IMG/VR virus record: IMGVR_UViG_3300044712_000158
Coordinates: 1 to 45,153 of that record
Strand: one strand, 5' to 3'
DNA: 45,153 bases
DNA from: a virus
Part shown: piece after piece, positions 26,099 to 32,582 of the stretch
Position numbering within the stretch: position 1 is the stretch's first letter
How the letters are laid out: every line of letters starts with the position of its first letter
Notes under the pieces: generated by a model
Databases searched by the model: none
What the model was told of the DNA's origin: nothing
Seen by the model: only the letters and a program-made list of their open reading frames with translations
Program-made: the position numbers and the translations under genes

Positions 26099-27997
26099 TT
26101 AGTTCGCAGATCTTGCAACTTCGTACCAGTTTGTACCGTCGCAAATCAGAGTAAGAGTGTCATCTGCTCCCGCGCTAAAGTCTCCTGCCAATTTTAGATT
26201 ATTTCCATCACTGACGGTAAGACTTGTAGTAAAGCGCAACGTTACTGGAGTAGAAAATACAGTACGATTGGCTGTAATAGTCGTAATACCTGTCGTACCA
26301 TTAACAGTAAAATGCTGCCCAAAAGGAGGTAATGTGAGTGTAGCCGCACTCGATACTGTGGTAATATTGTCAATAAGTATTCCATTGAGGTATACTTCTG
26401 GACGTACCGCATCTGCGATGCTCATACTTCCAGTGTTGTTTCCTTTTAAATCGACTCCAGAGATAATAATTTCTGTTGGAGTATTTGTATTTGCTACAAA
26501 AAGTCCGTATCGTTGGCTTAGTGTAGCGGATGGAAGTTGCGATCCTCCCCCACTGCATCCGCCCACAAAAGAAATCTTGTCTCCTCCAGTAATGCTAATA
26601 CCATCATAAGATCCAGTTGAACCATAACTATTTCCGCGTACTTGACAGTTGGAGAAGCTCCACTGACCAATAGTATCAGAAACAAGTTTAACCCCTTCTT
26701 GAGTAAATTCACTGATAAAACAGTTACTAAATTGAATGCTATATGCGTAAGTATTTGTGGGCGCACTAATTCCAATCAGGCCCGTAGAACCTCCTTTAAC
26801 CGAGCATCCTGTGAACTGTACGTTCTTAGTGAAGTAAGTCGCATCTCCGCCACTAAACGTGATTCCGTTACCACTGCATTTATCCGACATTACATTGTTA
26901 AAGAATACAAGATCAATAGATTCAGTATGTGCAACTGCAGGAACAAATACAATATTTGACACCGTTGTATTCCCTACATGCCCATTGTCAAACCAAATCC
27001 CATCAGAAGAGGTGATGTAAATACCGTATTCAGCGAAAGCAGAAGCTGATCCCCTCCAATTGAAATTATTTACAAAAAGATCTCCACACGAAGGATGCCC
27101 ACTGAAAGAAGTGTCCTCTGTAAATACAGCATAACGAGTTCCAGAAGCAGGGATAATAGCATCAGTAGCGAATACAATATAAGTATTCGAGACAAAAGTA
27201 GCCCGACACGATGCAAATTTAAATCCAATAAATCCATCCAATATTGTAACATTATTAATTACAGATCGGATTACCCCAACCATAGCAACTGCAGCACCCG
27301 ATGTAACTTCAGTTGTAGTACACTGAATGGTCAGATCTGAAATACCTACAGACTGAATCTCCGTAGGAGCAGTTCCTGTGAACAGGATAGTATCTCCAAA
27401 ATCAGTGGATCTGCGAATAAACGTCCTACCCATTCCAGCACCGAGAAGAAGTACACCACTCGTATCAACTACGAGAGTAGCAGTAACCTTATAGATACCT
27501 ACTGGAAAAAATACAATACCACCACCAGCCGCCTCTACCGCATCAATACAATCCTGGATGGCAGTAGTATCATCAGCAGTACCGTTACCTACAGCACCAT
27601 ACTTAACAACACTGTAGACAAGTTGTTCCTGTTTAGAATCAATCTGATTCTGAACCGCGCCAGTTACACCAGATAGATATCCGACTTCCTCTGCGGTAAC
27701 AGGACTGATACTAATTTTTCCATTAGCATCAGATACAACTACTACGTCAGGAGTAAGGTTAGCCGTCATAATAGACGACCCTGCTCCAGTAACAGTAGCC
27801 TGTTTACCATCCAGTTGAGTCTGAATATCCCCCGATACATTTTTTGCATAGTTTAATTCTGCGACTGAAGATTCTACTCCCAGACCTGAGAGAAGATTCC
27901 CCGCCGTGATGTTTTTTACGGCACCATCCTGCCAAACCAGAAACTCGTCGGCGGCAGATAATGTGGTAGTTTTTTCGTATTCATTGATAACAGGCAT
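26099..27997 (-). CDS. Tailspike with pectate-lyase-like beta helix
   Basis: A 632-aa protein. The N-terminal 120 residues (MPVINEYEKTTTLSAADEFL, QTQLDGKQATVTGAGS) form the virion-binding part with fibre-like repeats. VVKYGAVGNGTADDTTAIQD, then GGGIVFFPVGIYKV, marks the start of the right-handed parallel beta helix (Pectate_lyase_3-type), which continues to about residue 530. A beta-rich cap ends in CDGTNWYEVARS. Such spikes bind and often cleave host polysaccharide. Catalytic residues cannot be named by eye. Confidence 0.85.
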   Translation of the reverse strand: MPVINEYEKTTTLSAADEFLVWQDGAVKNITAGNLLSGLGVESSVAELNYAKNVSGDIQTQLDGKQATVTGAGSSIMTANLTPDVVVVSDANGKISISPVTAEEVGYLSGVTGAVQNQIDSKQEQLVYSVVKYGAVGNGTADDTTAIQDCIDAVEAAGGGIVFFPVGIYKVTATLVVDTSGVLLLGAGMGRTFIRRSTDFGDTILFTGTAPTEIQSVGISDLTIQCTTTEVTSGAAVAMVGVIRSVINNVTILDGFIGFKFASCRATFVSNTYIVFATDAIIPASGTRYAVFTEDTSFSGHPSCGDLFVNNFNWRGSASAFAEYGIYITSSDGIWFDNGHVGNTTVSNIVFVPAVAHTESIDLVFFNNVMSDKCSGNGITFSGGDATYFTKNVQFTGCSVKGGSTGLIGISAPTNTYAYSIQFSNCFISEFTQEGVKLVSDTIGQWSFSNCQVRGNSYGSTGSYDGISITGGDKISFVGGCSGGGSQLPSATLSQRYGLFVANTNTPTEIIISGVDLKGNNTGSMSIADAVRPEVYLNGILIDNITTVSSAATLTLPPFGQHFTVNGTTGITTITANRTVFSTPVTLRFTTSLTVSDGNNLKLAGDFSAGADDTLTLICDGTNWYEVARSAN

Positions 27998-27998
27998 A

Positions 27999-28220
27999 TT
28001 AACTATCCGTCATTCTTTCTGGGATATGGTCCAACAGTACATGTAATGTGTGATCCATCAGATAAGCATAATCCCCCAGTTCATCTGCAGTCAGAATAAC
28101 TTCCGGCACATCTGGGAAGATTGGATCTTCAGGATCTACAATCTCTGATCCAGTAGTGACCAGAGGATCTACTTCAAGAGGATTTCCCCCTCCTCGCATT
28201 GTGCGCCAGTATCTGATCAT
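27999..28220 (-). CDS. Hypothetical acidic protein, 73 aa
   Basis: The ATG forms ATGA with the stop of the ART-like gene before it. Acidic and Pro-rich middle (EVDPLVTTGSEIVDPEDPIF), then a helix with many His/Leu (DYAYLMDHTLHVLLDHIPER). It could be a connector of the tailspike, which follows directly. Function unknown. Confidence 0.5.
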   Translation of the reverse strand: MIRYWRTMRGGGNPLEVDPLVTTGSEIVDPEDPIFPDVPEVILTADELGDYAYLMDHTLHVLLDHIPERMTDS

Positions 28221-29731
28221 TGTTGTTCCTCATTCTTAAACATGCGCCCTAAAGCGTAAAGTGGAATAGTACCTGCCAACATATCTCGGGCATGTTTTTT
28301 ATTCTTGTTATACATAGCAGTTATAGGATTACGAGGTTGAGGCATTTCTGCTTGATCCAGAAACATAACCGAATTACGCACCAAACTACTAAGTGGCCCC
28401 TCTGCATCATTCCCATACTCAATGGCATTGATTCCGTATTTAGAATAAAGACGATTACTCATTGCTCTTGAGTATGCTTTATTTGCATCTAAACCTTTAT
28501 GCTTCGTGTAATAGTCTGCAAGTTTTGCTGTAGCAGTTGCGTCCTCATAATCAAAAATATTTCTACGCCGAAGTTCGTCTATGTAAGACATTGGATCTTC
28601 GTGGAACCTGTCAGGCATCGAGATTCGATTACCTTGAGGTAAGGTCACACCGTATACTTGAGAAGATTCATGGCGTAAAGGAATTAAGCTTCCACTCTCG
28701 ATTTCTTTAGTCCCTTGTTGTAGTATTCTCTCATTGAGTGGAGTAAAGATAGGCATGTTGGCTTCAGTAATCCCCCCAAAATGAGTGCCAACTGCTGCTC
28801 TGGATACTCCTGAATCAAATCCAGTGAATCCTTTAGGAGATCCATGAAGATACATAATAGGAACATGCTTCGCTTCTAGAATCTTCTGAAGTTGTTCTTC
28901 TGTAATCCTTGGACCAATACTAGGAGCAGATCCAACATCAGGCATAACATGCTGCGTAGTTTCTTCTAAAGTATCTAGAGGTCCGAGATCTGGATCAACT
29001 CTTCCCAATTCTCTACCACGATTTGTGACATCATCTCTATATAGATCTTTAAAGAGTGGACTAGCTTTTGGATTACCATAGATAGGGAGGGATACCGTAC
29101 CATCACCATGCCGCTGATACAGCGGACTATGCCAATTATATCCTTCTGCAGTTACATCAGGAAGTTCTCCCCAGATTGATCCTTCATTATATGCACTCCT
29201 ACGCATATAAGGTCCAGTGGGCATGATAACTCCGCCCTCACTATTTAACTTTGCTGCTCGTACAATCATGTTAGCAAAGTTTTCTCGAACATCGTCTGAA
29301 CCAAATGCAGAATGATACACTTGATTCCATAGAGCTTGCATATCATCTGTATGCTCTAATGCAGTTCTGAACGCTCCGATAGAACTCTTACCTATAGGAG
29401 ACATCGCTGCGAATTTAGCTGCAGCAGAACCAAATTTACCGAGAGGTAGTAACATATCCACTCCCGGCGTAATCATAGAACCAACGGGATCAGACTCGAT
29501 AATCTTCCCAGACTTCTCCTTGTTAGCCATAATCCATCTATCCAGATCAGTCAACTGAGCATCATCTGCCATAGTAGACTGCCGGATAGCCCCAGCCATC
29601 AGAAGAGGAAAATCCACAGCATTAGCCATAGACATATTCCCCATATTATACAGGATCTCTTTCGCTCGACCAGATTCAGGAAGAGCAGTTCCCTCTTGTT
29701 GTCTTTGTCGAGTACTAAAGAATCCGGCCAT
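28217..29731 (-). CDS. Virion-type protein with ADP-ribosyltransferase-like C-terminal domain
   Basis: A 504-aa protein, first in the late operon, with a GGAG site before 29731. The N-terminal half is helical and resembles ejection-type proteins (DFPLLMAGAIRQST, LLPLGKFGSAAAKFA). From about residue 290 it has YLHGSPKGFTGFDSG, VGTHFG, then VTLPQGNRISMPDRFHEDP and finally GINAIEYGNDAEG...VMFLD. This order (HG[ST], GxHFG, GYDGI-Y-type end) is that of ART-like domains found in large polyvalent phage proteins. It may modify a host target after injection. Activity is inferred; the catalytic Glu is not certain. Confidence 0.55.
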   Translation of the reverse strand: MAGFFSTRQRQQEGTALPESGRAKEILYNMGNMSMANAVDFPLLMAGAIRQSTMADDAQLTDLDRWIMANKEKSGKIIESDPVGSMITPGVDMLLPLGKFGSAAAKFAAMSPIGKSSIGAFRTALEHTDDMQALWNQVYHSAFGSDDVRENFANMIVRAAKLNSEGGVIMPTGPYMRRSAYNEGSIWGELPDVTAEGYNWHSPLYQRHGDGTVSLPIYGNPKASPLFKDLYRDDVTNRGRELGRVDPDLGPLDTLEETTQHVMPDVGSAPSIGPRITEEQLQKILEAKHVPIMYLHGSPKGFTGFDSGVSRAAVGTHFGGITEANMPIFTPLNERILQQGTKEIESGSLIPLRHESSQVYGVTLPQGNRISMPDRFHEDPMSYIDELRRRNIFDYEDATATAKLADYYTKHKGLDANKAYSRAMSNRLYSKYGINAIEYGNDAEGPLSSLVRNSVMFLDQAEMPQPRNPITAMYNKNKKHARDMLAGTIPLYALGRMFKNEEQQ

Positions 29732-29778
29732 TATAACTCCAATTGGAAAAAATTACTTCGTACCTAGAAGGGGTCTTG

Positions 29779-29805
29779 ATATTTTTATTAATTTATAAAA
29801 TAATT
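29779..29805. other. 27-bp pure A/T tract, candidate DNA-unwinding element
   Basis: Twenty-seven consecutive A or T bases lie just upstream of the late operon start and 20 bases from the first DnaA-box-like repeat. In bacterial and plasmid origins an A/T tract beside DnaA boxes is where the strands open. It could equally be part of a minus-strand late promoter; I see no clean -35/-10 pair. Confidence 0.5.
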
Positions 29806-29824
29806 CACCCCACCCCCTTCGCTC

Positions 29825-30017
29825 TTGTCCACTTTTCATCCACAGGCTATGCACAGGGCTATCAACAGTTTGTCAACAAGATAACCACGGTCTATCTCCA
29901 GACATACGCACATGATATACACATAGATATGAACAGAGATAGGCACATGGTTATACCCAGGTTATGCACACACATATACACATGATACTCACAGAGTTGT
30001 ACCGATAGATATAAGCA
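29825..30017. repeat. Array of 17 DnaA-box-like 9-mers, probable origin
   Basis: Nine-base elements of the form WTATNCACA begin at 29825, 29836, 29847, 29859, 29870, 29881, 29892, 29904, 29915, 29927, 29939, 29951, 29962, 29974, 29985, 29997 and 30009. All steps are 11 or 12 bp. The one at 29962 is TTATGCACA, a full match to the DnaA box TTATNCACA; most others differ at one to three positions. All face the same way. No convincing gene overlaps. A replication origin, a DnaA-titration site or the iterons of another binding protein would each explain it. Confidence 0.75.
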
Positions 30018-30027
30018 GGGTAAATCA

Positions 30028-30087
30028 TGCCTAGAAATCTAGGCAGTTCAACATGAACTGCTTACCGGATGATGCTATCATCAGGCA
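30028..30087 (+). other. Two-hairpin module A (with 18-bp palindrome, copy 2)
   Basis: It starts with palindrome TGCCTAGAAATCTAGGCA (30028-30045). Then come hairpin GCAGTTC-AACAT-GAACTGC (30043-30061), a 6-base spacer TTACCG, and hairpin GATGAT-GCT-ATCATC (30068-30082). TGCCT at the left could instead pair with AGGCA at 30083-30087 and close the whole unit. Modules B and C share this plan. The two pairings of TGCCT exclude each other. Confidence 0.6.
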
Positions 30088-30196
30088 GGCAAGGGCATTG
30101 TATCAGGCTACATAATCAAAGCCCTTCTAGCCCTATTCTTGCTCGTTCTAGGGGTATGTATGATGACTAGGTAAACAGGTGTCTAGGCAAAACTGC

Positions 30197-30225
30197 TTGA
30201 CAAGGCATACAGCCAGGTGTATAGT
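30197..30225 (+). promoter_or_regulatory. Sigma70 promoter P1
   Basis: TTGACA (30197-30202), a 17-base spacer, and TATAGT (30220-30225). The predicted start is near 30232. It drives the single gene at 30311-30829, and the transcript passes boxA almost at once. Confidence 0.85.
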
Positions 30226-30244
30226 GTACATAACAGTAGGGAAT

Positions 30245-30256
30245 TGCTCTTTAACA
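30245..30256 (+). promoter_or_regulatory. rrn-type boxA antitermination site
   Basis: TGCTCTTTAACA, identical to the E. coli ribosomal leader boxA as I know it, and followed by ATT as there. It lies about 13 bases after the predicted P1 start. In rRNA operons boxA loads NusB/S10 and makes polymerase resistant to termination. Here it would let P1 transcripts pass the terminator at 30888-30916. No clear boxB is seen. Confidence 0.7.
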
Positions 30257-30310
30257 ATTGAATACTTAGCAGGGTTTCCTTGACAGGCCATTGGCCGGAA
30301 AGCTACTACC

Positions 30311-30829
30311 ATGTCAACGAAACCAACCGCAGCTACCCGTAAGCTTATCACCGTCTCCACTGCTCTTGAGTCTGCTATCTCTGGAGAGAAACAAGCCCTT
30401 CAGAAGATGCAGGACATTTACAGGGCATTGGCTACTGTAGCGAACGGGAACAAGGCTCTTACCACGTTTACGGCGGAGTCAATTAAGCCGGTACTCAAAG
30501 CGGTCTATGCTGAGTGCCAGAAGCGGTCAGACTGGCCGAAGGAAGGCGACAAGGCCAAGGGTGAGAAAGAAGCACGTGGAACCGAAACCGGGGACTTCTG
30601 GAATAGGTTTAGTGCATGGCTCCGGGAGCAGGTCAAGAAACAGGCCGGAACAGGCAACAGGGTTTCCGGTGACTGGCAAGAACGGCTGGTCAAGGCTCTT
30701 GCCAAAATCTGCGCTCAAGACAACATCGACCCCGAGGATATGACCATCGAAGAGCTGGTGGAACACCTCGGCAAAGCTGATCTGTTCAAAGAGTCCCTGG
30801 ACAAACAGCTTGAGAAGGATGCAGCATAA
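30311..30829 (+). CDS. Unknown early protein, 172 aa
   Basis: The first gene of the P1 unit, preceded by a long leader and a GGAAAG site. It is helical, with an Ala/Lys-rich N-terminal region (ALESAISGEKQALQKMQDIY), a charged linker and an acidic end (IDPEDMTIEELVEHLGKADL). Its codon use is more G+C-rich than in nearby genes, suggesting high expression or another source. Its position beside the putative origin and strong promoter fits an early host-takeover or replication-control role, but no family is recognised. Confidence 0.7.
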   Translation: MSTKPTAATRKLITVSTALESAISGEKQALQKMQDIYRALATVANGNKALTTFTAESIKPVLKAVYAECQKRSDWPKEGDKAKGEKEARGTETGDFWNRFSAWLREQVKKQAGTGNRVSGDWQERLVKALAKICAQDNIDPEDMTIEELVEHLGKADLFKESLDKQLEKDAA

Positions 30830-30887
30830 CAATCCCAAAGCAACCAACCCCAACAAAAACCCGAAATCCTGCTAGGTATTCAAGTTC

Positions 30888-30916
30888 ATCCCCTGAGAAA
30901 TCAGGGGATTTTTTTT
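30888..30916 (+). terminator. Intrinsic terminator after the P1 gene
   Basis: Stem ATCCCCTGA/TCAGGGGAT, loop GAAA, followed by a run of eight T. It closes the P1 unit. Because boxA sits in the leader, read-through is likely part of its control. Confidence 0.9.
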
Positions 30917-30925
30917 GTCCTAAAA

Positions 30926-30954
30926 CCTAGAATTCTAGGCAGGATTGTCCTGCC
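30926..30954. repeat. 18-bp palindrome, copy 3, with adjoining hairpin
   Basis: CCTAGAATTCTAGGCA (left arm two bases short), running into GGCAGGA-TTG-TCCTGCC (30938-30954), a perfect 7-bp hairpin that shares the GGC of the palindrome. The same sharing is seen at 30043 and 31898. Confidence 0.8.
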
Positions 30955-30984
30955 AACCTAGATCCAGCAAAACCCTTCCCTAGA

Positions 30985-31383
30985 TTATTCCCCTGAAGCA
31001 TTCCGGTATTTCTCTAGGTCAATCACCTTTAGTTCTGAGTTAATGTTCAAGTTCTGATTGATCCTAATAATGGGTTCCGCTCGGTCTAATACCATCGCGG
31101 CAGCCTGTAGGCGATTGCTGGCGGTTGGGATAATTTTCTCACCGCCGCTAATGATTACTTTCCCTTCCAGGGTTTCAAGAATGACATTATGCGCCGCTTC
31201 GACCATAGGCGGCGAGGTTAATGTCAATGCCTTATGTTCTTTTGTAAGCTGTTGCATCCGGCGAGTTGTAGGCTCATCGCCTGGATGCACAAGCGTGTAC
31301 GCCTCTCGGGCTGAAAGCCCTTTGTTCATATACTCTAGTACTTTGTTCTTTCGAACTGTTCTTGGGTTTAGTTTTTCTTTCAT
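30985..31383 (-). CDS. HTH DNA-binding protein, small-terminase-like or regulator
   Basis: A 132-aa protein. KVLEYMNKGLSAREAYTLVH looks like the helix-turn-helix of small terminase subunits. A middle helix and ASNRLQAAAMVLDRAEPIIR, then an ELKVIDLEKY tail, also recall that family. AAAGG precedes the ATG at 31383. It is the only minus-strand gene in the hub and has its own weak promoter (TTGATC, 17 bases, TGTATA) overlaid by two inverted repeats, which suggests autoregulation. A regulator remains equally possible because terS usually adjoins terL. Confidence 0.5.
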   Translation of the reverse strand: MKEKLNPRTVRKNKVLEYMNKGLSAREAYTLVHPGDEPTTRRMQQLTKEHKALTLTSPPMVEAAHNVILETLEGKVIISGGEKIIPTASNRLQAAAMVLDRAEPIIRINQNLNINSELKVIDLEKYRNASGE

Positions 31384-31394
31384 AATGCCTTTGG

Positions 31395-31415
31395 TTGCGC
31401 GTATACATCGCGCAA
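31395..31415. promoter_or_regulatory. Operator-like inverted repeat at the -10 of the HTH gene
   Basis: TTGCGCG-TATACAT-CGCGCAA, seven-base arms around a seven-base centre that contains the proposed -10 (TGTATA on the minus strand). It would block transcription if bound. As RNA it could form a hairpin in the 5' leader. Confidence 0.5.
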
Positions 31416-31430
31416 TACTTTAAAGATCAA

Positions 31431-31460
31431 TATGCGTACACCTGTAGGTAGGTACGCATA
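31431..31460. promoter_or_regulatory. Operator-like inverted repeat upstream of the HTH gene
   Basis: TATGCGTAC, 12 bases, GTACGCATA. The nine-base arms have centres 21 bp apart, two helical turns, suitable for a dimeric protein on one face. It ends next to the -35 (TTGATC) of the proposed minus-strand promoter. Confidence 0.5.
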
Positions 31461-31542
31461 ATAAAGAAAAAGGCAACCGTTTAATGGGTGGTTATTTATA
31501 ACCACTCAATAGATGATGCCACGCATCATCGATCGGTTGCCT
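31461..31542 (-). terminator. Three-way-junction terminator of a minus-strand RNA (module C)
   Basis: On the minus strand AGGCAACCG pairs with CGGTTGCCT (31534-31542 with 31471-31479), followed by TTTTTCTTTATT. Inside lie two more hairpins: GATGATGC/GCATCATC (31512-31530) and GTGGTTA/TAACCAC (31488-31505), separated by six bases. It is the third copy of the two-hairpin module. Confidence 0.7.
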
Positions 31543-31646
31543 ATTAGTTGTTGATTATACAGATAATCTAAACCTAGATATAATTATTCATTGTTTCAAA
31601 CAGTAATTGTTAGTGGGAATGTTTTGTTACATTCCCTATTCCCTCT
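31464..31646 (-). ncRNA. Candidate small RNA, about 180 nt
   Basis: It is bounded by a consensus promoter (31653-31681) and the terminator at 31461-31542, with no ORF longer than five codons. Near its 5' end it forms GGGAATGT-AACAAA-ACATTCCC. Next is ATCTA-GGTT-TAGAT, then the three-way junction. The GATGATGC hairpin arms are self-complementary to those of modules A and B, so pairing in trans is possible. No known family recognised. Confidence 0.6.
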
Positions 31647-31652
31647 AACACC

Positions 31653-31681
31653 ATTATACCATTTTTAAGAAAGACTGTCAA
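31653..31681 (-). promoter_or_regulatory. Consensus sigma70 promoter P3, leftward
   Basis: On the minus strand TTGACA (31681-31676), exactly 17 bases, TATAAT (31658-31653): a perfect match to both hexamers. It is the strongest promoter seen in the window. It reads into the candidate small RNA, not into a gene. Confidence 0.9.
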
Positions 31682-31756
31682 GACTTGACTTTTTAGACTA
31701 GCAAATAAGCGGGTTTGAGAATAAGGGGATTGCCTTAAATTGACCCGCCAGACCAC

Positions 31757-31785
31757 TTGACAAGGGTTAGCTAGGCAGTCATAAT
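31757..31785 (+). promoter_or_regulatory. Sigma70 promoter P2, rightward
   Basis: TTGACA (31757-31762), 17 bases, CATAAT (31780-31785). It is divergent from P3, with about 75 bp between. The predicted start near 31792 feeds the long leader and the early genes from 32289. Confidence 0.85.
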
Positions 31786-31791
31786 AGAGGT

Positions 31792-32288
31792 ATGATGGTC
31801 AATGGACTGTCGAGATTCTGGTCTTTGAAAACTTATGCTCCGCTATACTTTGCATGAAACCTGGGAATATCGCCGGGAGAGTTGCCTAGAATTCTAGGCT
31901 GTTCTCACAGAACAGCTTAACAGATGATGCAAGGCATCATCGGTCAGGTAACAATCTAGCGTATTCAATACAGCGAGTAGACAAAGGCCGCAGGAGCTTA
32001 TAGCGTGACAGCTAGGTGCCGGTAGAGTTCGATCATTCAGCGATGGGATAAGCCGCCCTTCACTAGATAGTCAGTGACTATCAACCTGTGATAGCGAATG
32101 ATGCTCCCTTTACGGAGACTATGCGATAATCGAAGAAGAGGACACGGGGTAGTACCCACGGTTACTCTAAACTTTCCCTGCCGGAATAACACTGGAAACT
32201 GTCAGCATAGGGTCGTGACCTTCCACAACTCCGGTGCAGCGCAATGGCCGGGTAACACCTGCAATAATACATTTCAAGGAGAATAGAG
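31792..32288 (+). ncRNA. Long structured leader RNA of the P2 operon
   Basis: About 500 nt with no supportable ORF. It holds a boxA-like TGGTCTTTGAAA (31819-31830, 9 of 12 to rrn boxA), palindrome copy 4 and module B. Many short stems follow: GATAGTC-AGT-GACTATC, CTCC-CTTTAC-GGAG, GGGTAGTACCC and GGTC-GT-GACC. It ends with AAGGAG before the first gene at 32289. It may be a regulatory leader, an antitermination (put-like) region or a separate ncRNA. An RNA class cannot be named by eye. Confidence 0.5.
31881..31952 (+). other. Two-hairpin module B (with 18-bp palindrome, copy 4)
   Basis: Palindrome GCCTAGAATTCTAGGC (31884-31899), hairpin GCTGTTC-TCACA-GAACAGC (31898-31916), spacer TTAACA, hairpin GATGATGC-AAG-GCATCATC (31923-31941). 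GTTGCCT (31881-31887) can close the unit with AGGTAAC (31946-31952), using one G-T pair. Compared with module A, the first stem changes (CAGTTC to CTGTTC) with a matching change on the other strand. Confidence 0.65.
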
Positions 32289-32519
32289 ATGAATAATACT
32301 TTTGTTAGACTTAACGTGATCTTCCCCGAAAGCGGTGATTATATTAAATTGATTCGTATACAAGACATCGTATGTATCAATGAGGAACTTGACCGTAATT
32401 CTTCCGTACATTTTAAGGGGAGTGACGGCATATGTCAAAAAATACTTGTAAGAGGTCTTCCCACTAGTATTATGTGCCAAAACAATTTTTATGGTGACAA
32501 TCATCATATTCTAGGATAA
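32289..32519 (+). CDS. Hypothetical protein, 76 aa
   Basis: The first gene behind the P2 leader, with AAGGAG upstream. Beta-type sequence VRLNVIFPESGDYIKLIRIQ, then DIVCINEELD and SSVHFKGSDG, resembles small phage proteins with one beta sandwich. No named family. A boxA-like TACTCTTTAACC (32525-32536) and palindrome copy 5 follow its stop. Confidence 0.6.
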   Translation: MNNTFVRLNVIFPESGDYIKLIRIQDIVCINEELDRNSSVHFKGSDGICQKILVRGLPTSIMCQNNFYGDNHHILG

Positions 32520-32539
32520 CCCATTACTCTTTAACCTCC

Positions 32540-32557
32540 TGCCTAGATTTCTAGGCA
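32540..32557. repeat. 18-bp palindrome, copy 5
   Basis: TGCCTAGATTTCTAGGCA with an ATTT centre, 18 bases before the AAGGAG site of the next gene. Confidence 0.85.
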
Positions 32558-32582
32558 CTACCATCCTATAAGGAGAATAATC

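Noticed and set aside
29743-29985. 80-codon plus-strand ORF over the repeat array
   Set aside because: It begins at TTG without a site, and its reading is explained by the 11-12 bp repeats; the protein resembles nothing.
30028-31542. Three GATGATGC hairpins as a CRISPR array
   Set aside because: Only three copies at irregular distances, differing in flanks and with no spacers or adaptation genes; the Cas4-like nuclease alone is no evidence.
32098-32286. 62-codon ORF in the P2 leader
   Set aside because: No ribosome-binding site, odd composition, and it lies in stem-forming leader RNA directly before a well-supported start at 32289.
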